6,453 bases of DNA from Actinomycetota bacterium (GTDB taxonomy: Bacteria; Actinomycetota; Actinomycetes; Actinomycetales; Cellulomonadaceae), in the NCBI GenBank assembly GCA_018898235.1, contig JAHIJU010000162.1, positions 1 through 6,453 of the forward strand. Reading direction: 5' to 3'. Position numbers and translations under genes: made by a program. Positions 1 to 5,211 of the stretch are shown piece by piece. Within the stretch, counting starts at the first letter, position 1. Every line of letters starts with the position of its first letter. The notes below the pieces were generated by a model. It searched no databases. It had not been told where the DNA came from and saw only the letters and a program-made list of their open reading frames with translations.

Positions 1-783
1 GATGGGCTCGGCGGCCACGGTCGCGTCCGGGAACTTCACGGTCCGCGCGATCACCGTCTGGAACAACCCGTCGCCGAACGCCTCGTGCACGCGCGCGATG
101 ACCTCGCGCGAGTGCAGCGTCCGCGAGTCGAACATGGTGGCGACGATGCCGTCGACCCGCAGCCGCGGGTTGAGCCGGTCGGAGACCTTCTCGATCGTCT
201 CGGTGAGCAGGGCCACCCCGCGCAACGCGAAGAACTCGCACTCCAGCGGGATGAGCACGCCGTGCGCTGCGGTCAACGCGTTCACGGTGAGCAGGCCCAG
301 CGAGGGCTGGCAGTCGATGAGCACGACGTCGTAGTCGTCGAGCACCGGCCGCAGCACGCGGGACAGCACCTGCTCGCGGGCGACCTCGCCGACCAGCTGG
401 ACCTCGGCCGCCGACAGGTCGATGTTGGCCGGCAGCACGTCCAACCCCTCGACCCCGGTGTGCTGGATCACGGCGGCGACGTCGGGGTGCCGGTCCATCA
501 GCAGGTTGTAGACGGTGCCCGACAGCTCGTACGGGTTGACGCCGAGCCCGACCGTGGCGGCACCCTGCGGGTCGAAGTCGACCACGAGCACCCGGCGGCC
601 GTACTCGGCGAGGGCCGCGGCCAGGTTGATCGTGGTGGTCGTCTTGCCGACGCCGCCCTTCTGGTTGCACAGGGCGATCACGCGGGCCGGGCCGTGCTGG
701 GCGAGCGGTGCGGGCACCGGGAAGTCCCCGAGGGGACGCCCCACGGCGTCAGTCCTACCGGTCGCCGGCTCCGCGCTCACCAC
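1..783 (-). CDS. parA: ParA/Soj-family chromosome-partitioning ATPase, 3' end cut off by the window
   Basis: P-loop ATPase of the ParA/MinD superfamily; such proteins dimerise on ATP, bind DNA non-specifically and help position chromosomes or other cargo. The first 261 residues are present, and the C-terminus lies beyond position 1. Visible motifs are the deviant Walker A KGGVGKTT (residues 42-49, signature Lys42 and Lys47), the A' segment VVDFDPQG with Asp69 and Asp71, and Walker B VVLID ending at Asp157. Before the P-loop is a GRP..FP.P.PL..HGPA segment, which I recall from the Rv1708-type actinobacterial ParA-like protein rather than the parB-linked ParA. Rv1708 sits before scpA and scpB, so those genes are expected just past the left edge. 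The start was placed at GTG 783 because GGTAGG (798-793) lies 9 bases upstream. GTG 780 and GTG 744 are in-frame alternatives, and 744 has an equally good ribosome site. The family is certain; the partner (ParB or ScpAB) is inferred. Confidence 0.93.
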   Translation of the reverse strand, partial: MVSAEPATGRTDAVGRPLGDFPVPAPLAQHGPARVIALCNQKGGVGKTTTTINLAAALAEYGRRVLVVDFDPQGAATVGLGVNPYELSGTVYNLLMDRHPDVAAVIQHTGVEGLDVLPANIDLSAAEVQLVGEVAREQVLSRVLRPVLDDYDVVLIDCQPSLGLLTVNALTAAHGVLIPLECEFFALRGVALLTETIEKVSDRLNPRLRVDGIVATMFDSRTLHSREVIARVHEAFGDGLFQTVIARTVKFPDATVAAEPI

Positions 784-800
784 GGCGTCCAACCTACCGG
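742..800 (-). repeat. Duplicated ribosome-binding/start segment at the parA 5' end
   Basis: Two 20-base copies, at 742-761 and 781-800, match at 17 of 20 positions. On the coding strand each reads CCGGTAGG, three variable bases, then GACGCCGTG. Each therefore supplies a Shine-Dalgarno-like GGTAGG followed 9 bases later by a GTG. The copies are offset by 39 bases (13 codons), so both GTGs (783 and 744) are in the parA frame. The upstream copy reads SGRLDAV and the downstream copy TGRTDAV. Either start could be used. The 74 bases between parA and xerD (784-857) include the upstream ribosome site, and I see no strong terminator there. Confidence 0.75.
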
Positions 801-857
801 AACGCACCCCCGCCCGGGTGACACCGCCCCGGCCGGGCCGCGCGCCAGCCGATCGGC

Positions 858-1781
858 TCAGAGCGCCCGCGGATGGCTCGCCGCGTAGACCTCCCGCAGC
901 ATGTCGGGCGTCACGAGCGTGTAGAGCTGAGTGGTCGTGACCGAGGCATGGCCGAGCAACTCCTGGACCACCCGCACATCGGCGCCGCCCGCCAGCAGGT
1001 GGGTCGCGAAGGAGTGCCGCAACGTGTGCGGCGAGATCGGCCCGGGCAGGCCGGCGCGCTCCGCGGTCCGGCGCAACACCTCCCAGGCGCTCTGCCGCGA
1101 GAGCCGGCTCCCGCGCAGGTTGAGGAAGATCGCCGGTGTCCCGCGGCCGCGCGAGGCCAGGGCAGGTCGTCCCCGCACCAGGTAGGCGTCGACCGCTGCC
1201 GTGGCGTACGAGCCGACCGGGACCACGCGCTCCTTGCCCCCCTTGCCGAGCAGCCGGACGGCTCCGCGACCGGGGGTCAGGTCGAGGTCGTCGACGTCCA
1301 GACCGACCGCCTCCGAGATCCGGGCGCCCGTCGAGTAGAGCAGCTCGAGCAGGGCGAGATCGCGCAGCCCGGCCGGACCGTCCTGTCCGGACGCGGTGGC
1401 CAGCAGGCGCTCGACCGCGTCCACGGAGATCGCCTTGGGCAGTCGCTTGGGCGCCACGGGCCCGTGCACGTCACGCGCCGGATCGTCCACGGCCAGGTGC
1501 TCGGCGAGCAGAAACCGGTGCCAGCCGCGGATCGCGACCACCGAACGCGCGCTCGACGCGGCCGACAGCGGCGCCCGACCGTCGGCACCCGTCCGGGCCG
1601 CGAGCTGGTACGCCTCGACATCGGCCTCGACCACCTGGTTCGGTGCGGTGCGCCCGAGGGCCTGCAGGTGGTCGACGTAGCGCCGCAGGTCCCGGCGATA
1701 GGCCGCGAGCGTGTTGACCGACAACCCGCGCTCGACGGCGAGGTGCGTCAGGTACGTCTCCAGCGCCAGGTCGAGGGGCAT
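858..1781 (-). CDS. xerD: Tyrosine site-specific recombinase XerD
   Basis: Cuts and rejoins DNA at the chromosomal dif site, together with XerC and under FtsK control, to resolve chromosome dimers. The 307-residue length is normal for the family. Residues 1 to about 95 form the N-terminal SAM-like DNA-binding domain (LALETYLTHLAVERGLS...). The catalytic domain carries the full active-site set: Arg154 (GARISE), Lys180 (LLGKGGKER), His252 and Arg255 (HTLRHSFATHLL), His278 (LLGHAS) and nucleophile Tyr287 (TTTQLYT). The C-terminal tail (DMLREVYAASHPRAL) fits actinobacterial XerD better than XerC, as does its position beside a ParA gene, as in mycobacteria. The ATG at 1781 follows the ctaB stop by 10 bases and has no clear ribosome binding site, suggesting translation coupled to ctaB. 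XerC is the main alternative name. Confidence 0.95.
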   Translation of the reverse strand: MPLDLALETYLTHLAVERGLSVNTLAAYRRDLRRYVDHLQALGRTAPNQVVEADVEAYQLAARTGADGRAPLSAASSARSVVAIRGWHRFLLAEHLAVDDPARDVHGPVAPKRLPKAISVDAVERLLATASGQDGPAGLRDLALLELLYSTGARISEAVGLDVDDLDLTPGRGAVRLLGKGGKERVVPVGSYATAAVDAYLVRGRPALASRGRGTPAIFLNLRGSRLSRQSAWEVLRRTAERAGLPGPISPHTLRHSFATHLLAGGADVRVVQELLGHASVTTTQLYTLVTPDMLREVYAASHPRAL

Positions 1782-1791
1782 CGCCGTGATG

Positions 1792-2763
1792 CTAGAACGG
1801 AAGCAGCACGTCCACGACGATCGCCACGGACAGCACGGTCAGGTACGTGATCGACCGGTGGAACACCCCGATCGCCCGCAACGGCCCCCGGGTCGGATCG
1901 GACGCGCGTCGCAGCAGCGCGACCACGGACCAGCCGAACCAGGCGCCGAGCAGGACGGCGGACACCAGGTAGACCCAGCCGAGCCCGCCCACCGGCCCGA
2001 GCGCGATCGAACAGGCGATCATCGCGATCGTGTAGCCGACCATCTCCCGCACGACCCTGCGGTCGTCGGCCACGACCGGCAGCATCGGCACCCCGGCCGC
2101 CGCGTAGTCGCGACGGAACTTCATCGACAGCGGCCAGTAGTGCGGCGGGGTCCAGAAGAACACCACGCCGAAGAGCAGCAGCGCGGCCCAGCCCACCGAC
2201 CCCGTGACCGCCGACCACCCGATCAGCACCGGGACGCAGCCCGCGATCCCGCCCCACACGATGTTCTGCGGTGTCCGCCGCTTGAGCACCATCGTGTAGC
2301 CGACGACGTAGATGGCGATCGCCACCCCCGCCAGCACGGCCGAGACCGGGTTCACCGCCAGGGCCAGCCACGTGAGCGAGGCCACCATGAGCGCCAGCCC
2401 GAACACCACCGCCGCCGTGGTCGTGATCGCACCGGTCACCAGCGGACGCCCGCTGGTTCTGTGCATCACCTGGTCGATGTCGCGGTCCAGCACGCAGTTG
2501 AGCACGTTCGCGGCCGCAGCGGCGCCCGCTCCCCCGGCCAGGGTCGCGAGCAGCAACCGCCAGGACGGCAACCCCCCGGCGGCCAGCACCATCGTCGGGA
2601 CGGTGGTGACCAGGAGGAGCTCGATCACCCGCGGTTTGGTCAGCGCGACATAGGCACGGGCCGTGGCGGCGGCTCGTGCGCGGGCAGTCCGGACCGGCAG
2701 CGCCGAGGACCCTTCGGGTTCCACCCCGGCGACATCGGCGGGGACGGAAGTGCTCACGCGCAC
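1792..2763 (-). CDS. ctaB: Protohaem IX farnesyltransferase (haem O synthase)
   Basis: Membrane enzyme of the UbiA prenyltransferase superfamily that adds a farnesyl group to haem B to make haem O, the precursor of haem A for the cytochrome c oxidase. The 323-residue protein has eight or nine hydrophobic segments from about residue 46 to 320. The first Asp-rich prenyl-diphosphate motif N89xxxD93xxxD97 is followed by HRTSGRPL. Family signatures KRRTPQNIVWGG (161-172) and FFWTPPHYWPLSMKFRRDY (202-220) are present, with ADDRRVVRE (232-240) as the second Asp site. The start was set at GTG 2763 because AAAGGA (2777-2772) lies 8 bases upstream; GTG 2757 and ATG 2805 are in-frame alternatives, the latter without a ribosome site. 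About 35 Ala/Arg-rich residues precede the conserved ARAYVALTKPR. It is divergent from tkt, as in other actinobacteria, and leads the ctaB-xerD-parA run. Confidence 0.95.
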   Translation of the reverse strand: MRVSTSVPADVAGVEPEGSSALPVRTARARAAATARAYVALTKPRVIELLLVTTVPTMVLAAGGLPSWRLLLATLAGGAGAAAAANVLNCVLDRDIDQVMHRTSGRPLVTGAITTTAAVVFGLALMVASLTWLALAVNPVSAVLAGVAIAIYVVGYTMVLKRRTPQNIVWGGIAGCVPVLIGWSAVTGSVGWAALLLFGVVFFWTPPHYWPLSMKFRRDYAAAGVPMLPVVADDRRVVREMVGYTIAMIACSIALGPVGGLGWVYLVSAVLLGAWFGWSVVALLRRASDPTRGPLRAIGVFHRSITYLTVLSVAIVVDVLLPF

Positions 2764-2771
2764 GCAGGTGG

Positions 2772-2777
2772 TCCTTT
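2772..2777 (-). promoter_or_regulatory. Ribosome binding site deciding the ctaB start
   Basis: On the minus strand AAAGGA lies 8 bases before GTG 2763 and 14 bases before GTG 2757. It favours 2763 and argues against the long upstream open frame that reaches 2940. Confidence 0.65.
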
Positions 2778-2803
2778 CGTCCCAGACGGTCGGGGTTCGG
2801 TTC

Positions 2804-2809
2804 ATGGTA
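2804..2809 (-). promoter_or_regulatory. Possible -10 element of the ctaB promoter
   Basis: Minus-strand TACCAT fits the TAnnnT pattern of actinobacterial housekeeping promoters and would give a leader of roughly 35 bases before GTG 2763. The -35 position (CTGGTC, 17 bases upstream) is a poor match, so this is a weak call. Confidence 0.25.
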
Positions 2810-2869
2810 GCGACCGGCGACGAGATGACCAGATCGTCGGCCGCCGGGCGCGGCGGGCCCGGCCTGCGC

Positions 2870-2885
2870 CCGTGGTCGACCACGG
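2870..2885. promoter_or_regulatory. Perfect 16-base palindrome, candidate operator
   Basis: CCGTGGTCGACCACGG is identical to its reverse complement and has no spacer, which suits a dimeric regulator's binding site better than an RNA hairpin. It sits between the candidate ctaB and tkt -10 elements, about 124 bases before the tkt start. I cannot name a regulator. By chance, with equal base frequencies, about 0.1 such palindromes would be expected in a window of this length, and more at this GC content. Confidence 0.4.
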
Positions 2886-2905
2886 CATCGAGGACCTGGC
2901 GGAGA

Positions 2906-2911
2906 TAGGGT
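2906..2911 (+). promoter_or_regulatory. Possible -10 element of the tkt promoter
   Basis: TAGGGT matches TAnnnT and would start the transcript near 2918, giving a leader of about 90 bases. No good -35 hexamer lies 16-18 bases upstream. The palindrome at 2870-2885 would abut or overlap the -35 area. Confidence 0.2.
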
Positions 2912-2931
2912 CCGAGGCGGGCACATGGCAG

Positions 2932-2990
2932 GGGCGGCAACCGCCCGACGGCGACCCCGAGGGGTCAGGTACGAGGCGCCGCTGTGGCGC
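2932..2990 (+). promoter_or_regulatory. Three consecutive short hairpins in the tkt leader
   Basis: Hairpin 1 is GGGCGG / CCGCCC (2932-2937 / 2941-2946) with loop CAA. Hairpin 2 is GACCCC / GGGGTC (2953-2958 / 2961-2966) around GA, realistically a 5-bp stem with loop CGAG. Hairpin 3 is GCGCC / GGCGC (2976-2980 / 2986-2990) with loop GCTGT. The last ends directly before GAGAGG (2991-2996). No U-run follows, so they are not classical terminators. They could shape the leader RNA, or be chance stems in GC-rich DNA. Confidence 0.35.
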
Positions 2991-3008
2991 GAGAGGCGGT
3001 AGTGCGAC

Positions 3009-5162
3009 GTGACTGCACCGGTGCGGGCGAGCTGGTCGGATCTTGACGTGCGGGCGGTGGATACGGCCCGGGTGTTGGCGGCTGATGCGGTGGAGAAGGT
3101 CGGGAACGGTCACCCGGGCACGGCCATCAGCCTGGCGCCGGTCGCCTACCTGCTCTACCAGGACGTGCTGCGCCACGACCCGGCCGACCCCCACTGGCTG
3201 GGTCGCGACCGGTTCGTGCTGTCGGCGGGTCACTCGTCGTTGACGCAGTACATCCAGCTCTTCCTGGGCGGCTTCGGCCTGGAGCTGGGCGATCTGGAGG
3301 CGCTGCGCACCTGGGGCTCGAAGACCCCCGGGCACCCCGAGTGGCGGCACACCTCCGGGGTGGAGATCACCACGGGTCCGCTGGGTCAGGGCATCGCCTC
3401 GGCGGTCGGGATGGCGATGGCCGCCCGCCGTGAACGCGGTCTGCTGGACCCCGACGCCCCGGCCGGGACCTCGCCGTTCGACCACCGGGTCGTGGTGATC
3501 GCCGGCGACGGGGACCTGCAGGAAGGTGTCTCGGCGGAGGCCTCGTCGTTGGCCGGCACCCAGGAGCTGGGTGAGCTGTTGGTGATCTGGGACGACAACC
3601 ACATCTCCATCGAGGGCGACACCAAGATCGCGTTCGGGGAGGACGTCCTGGCCCGTTACGCCGCCTACGGGTGGCACACCCAGCTGGTGGACTGGACCTC
3701 GACCGGCGAGTACGTCGAGGACGTCGATGCGTTGGCTGCTGCGATCGAGGCGGCCAAGGCCGATCCGCGGCCCTCGTTCATCGGGTTGCGCACCCTGATC
3801 GCCTGGCCCACACCGGGCAAGACCGGTGACCACTCCGCACACGGCTCCAAGCTCGGCACCGACGCCGTCCGCGGCCTCAAAGAGCTCGTCGGGTTCGACC
3901 CCGACCGGTCGTTCCAGGTCGACGACGACGTGCTCGCCCACACCCGGGCGCTCGCCGGCCGGGCCGCGACGGCCCGCGCCGCGTGGCAGACGAGCTTCGA
4001 CGCGTGGGCGGCGGCCAACCCCGACCGCAAAGCACTGCTGGACCGGCTGGTCGCCAAGGACCTGCCCGCCGGGTGGACCGACGCCCTGCCGGTGTTCCCC
4101 GCGGGCAAGGCCGTCGCGACCCGGGCCGCCTCCGGGACGGTGCTGACCGCGCTGGGCGAGGTGCTGCCCGAGCTGTGGGGCGGGTCGGCGGACCTGGCCG
4201 GGTCGAACAACACCACGATGACCGGCCAGCCCTCGTTCCTGCCGACCGGGCGGTCGTCGCACGAGTTCACCGGCACCCCGTACGGGCGCACGTTGCACTT
4301 CGGGATCCGGGAGCACGCGATGGGCGCGATCGTGTCCGGTATCGCCCTGCACGGGCTGACCCGGCCCTACGGCGGCACGTTCTTCCAGTTCGCGGACTAC
4401 ATGCGCGGGGCGGTGCGCCTGGCGGCCCTCATGGGCATCGACCCGATCTACGTGTGGACCCACGACTCCATCGGCCTCGGCGAGGACGGACCCACCCACC
4501 AACCCGTCGAACACCTGGCCGCCTACCGGGCCATCCCCGGCCTGGCGATCGTGCGCCCCGCCGACGCCAACGAGACCACCGCGGCCTGGGCGGCGACCCT
4601 GACCCGCCACGACGGACCCATCGCCCTGGTCCTGACCCGGCAGAACGTGCCCACCTACCCCCGCGGCATCGACGGGTACGCCACCACCCACGGCGTGGCC
4701 CGCGGCGCCTACACCCTGCTGGACACCGACGGCACCCCCGACGTGCTGCTCATCGCCACCGGCTCCGAAGTCCAGCTCGCCGTCCAAGCCCGCGAGACCC
4801 TCGCCGACCAAGGCATCGCCGCACGCGTGATCTCCGCACCCTGCCTGGAATGGTTCGCCGAACAAGACCAGACCTACCGGGACTCGGTCCTGCCCCCGCA
4901 GGTCACCGCCCGAGTCTCCGTCGAAGCCGGCATCGCCCTGCCCTGGCACAAGATCCTCGGCACCCACGGCCAAGCCGTCAGCCTCGAACACTTCGGCGCC
5001 TCCGCCTCCGCGCAGACCCTCTACGAGAAGTTCGACATCACCACCGACGCCGTCATCGACGCCGCGCAGCGCTCATTGGCTGCGGCCCGCGACGGACGGC
5101 AGGCCGCCCCTCCCGCACCCGGGGTGCCGACCGCGGCCGGCACCGGTGACCTACCGGCCTGA
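3009..5162 (+). CDS. tkt: Transketolase
   Basis: Thiamine-diphosphate (ThDP) enzyme that moves two-carbon ketol units between sugar phosphates in the non-oxidative pentose phosphate pathway; cytosolic homodimer. At 717 residues it is full length. The ThDP/Mg2+ motif starts at GDGDLQEG (166-173; Asp167) and ends at Asn197 (WDDNHIS). Active-site His35 (GNGHPG) and His75 (SAGHSS) are present. The pyrimidine-binding domain has REHAMG with catalytic Glu435 and the signature GEDGPTHQP (491-499). The C-terminal domain includes LIATGSEVQLA. The last 20 or so residues are a Pro/Ala/Gly-rich tail. GTG 3009 was chosen because it begins right before the conserved start and has GGTAG (2998-3002) six bases upstream and GAGAGG slightly further off. 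Codon choice shifts within the gene: hand-counted Glu is 19 GAG to 2 GAA up to residue 492, then 3 to 6; Gln is 11 CAG to 0 CAA up to residue 460, then 7 to 5. It is followed by zwf. Confidence 0.97.
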   Translation: MTAPVRASWSDLDVRAVDTARVLAADAVEKVGNGHPGTAISLAPVAYLLYQDVLRHDPADPHWLGRDRFVLSAGHSSLTQYIQLFLGGFGLELGDLEALRTWGSKTPGHPEWRHTSGVEITTGPLGQGIASAVGMAMAARRERGLLDPDAPAGTSPFDHRVVVIAGDGDLQEGVSAEASSLAGTQELGELLVIWDDNHISIEGDTKIAFGEDVLARYAAYGWHTQLVDWTSTGEYVEDVDALAAAIEAAKADPRPSFIGLRTLIAWPTPGKTGDHSAHGSKLGTDAVRGLKELVGFDPDRSFQVDDDVLAHTRALAGRAATARAAWQTSFDAWAAANPDRKALLDRLVAKDLPAGWTDALPVFPAGKAVATRAASGTVLTALGEVLPELWGGSADLAGSNNTTMTGQPSFLPTGRSSHEFTGTPYGRTLHFGIREHAMGAIVSGIALHGLTRPYGGTFFQFADYMRGAVRLAALMGIDPIYVWTHDSIGLGEDGPTHQPVEHLAAYRAIPGLAIVRPADANETTAAWAATLTRHDGPIALVLTRQNVPTYPRGIDGYATTHGVARGAYTLLDTDGTPDVLLIATGSEVQLAVQARETLADQGIAARVISAPCLEWFAEQDQTYRDSVLPPQVTARVSVEAGIALPWHKILGTHGQAVSLEHFGASASAQTLYEKFDITTDAVIDAAQRSLAAARDGRQAAPPAPGVPTAAGTGDLPA

Positions 5163-5187
5163 GCACCGTCCTATGACGAGGTGGAGC

Positions 5188-5211
5188 ATGACGCGACGAG
5201 ACGCCCGATGA
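5188..5211 (+). CDS. Possible seven-codon leader peptide coupled to zwf
   Basis: ATG 5188 is preceded by GAGG (5178-5181) at a spacing of 6 bases, the best ribosome site in the tkt-zwf gap. The frame reads MTRRDAR and stops at TGA 5209-5211, overlapping the zwf ATG (5208-5210) as ATGA. The same frame can also start at ATG 5173 (MTRWSMTRRDAR). Such an arrangement would let ribosomes ending the short frame restart on zwf, whose own start has only a weak GAG upstream. Whether the peptide is made is unknown. It may instead be a chance frame, with zwf starting at the in-frame GTG 5181. Confidence 0.35.
   Translation: MTRRDAR

Larger units (their letters stand above)
2764..3008. promoter_or_regulatory. 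Divergent control region between ctaB and tkt
   Basis: This 245-base stretch separates two genes transcribed away from each other, so it must contain at least one promoter for each. It holds a 7-bp inverted repeat with a 14-base loop (2845-2851 / 2866-2872, CGGGCGC / GCGCCCG), a perfect 16-base palindrome (2870-2885) and three short hairpins near tkt (2932-2990). Open frames crossing it are extensions of ctaB or antisense shadows of tkt. I see no convincing extra gene, and nothing resembling a thiamine riboswitch that might have been expected before a thiamine-diphosphate enzyme. Confidence 0.7.

Noticed and set aside
1..857. Possible parS or other partition site near parA
   Set aside because: I searched by eye for the parS-type TGTTTCACGTGAAACA core and found no match in the window.
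873..1850. Plus-strand open frame (325 codons) across xerD
   Set aside because: It is antisense to a complete XerD with all catalytic residues, has a biased composition and no family resemblance.
2845..2872. Inverted repeat CGGGCGC / GCGCCCG as a transcription terminator
   Set aside because: It lies between divergent promoters, has no following T-run and has a 14-base loop. A terminator role makes no sense there, so it is only mentioned within the control region.
2764..2940. N-terminal extension of ctaB to ATG 2940 or ATG 2805
   Set aside because: It would fill most of the divergent promoter region with unconserved sequence. Neither start has a ribosome site, whereas GTG 2763 has AAAGGA at ideal spacing.
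1711..3012. Long plus-strand open frame (433 codons) across ctaB
   Set aside because: It is a His/Arg/Pro/Gln-rich translation typical of an antisense shadow, and the minus strand encodes a well-conserved CtaB.
2802..4991. Very long open frame (729 codons) on the minus strand antisense to tkt
   Set aside because: It is a shadow of the high-GC third codon positions of tkt. The translation is Gly/Val/Arg/Gln-rich with no recognisable domain, while the sense strand encodes a clear transketolase.
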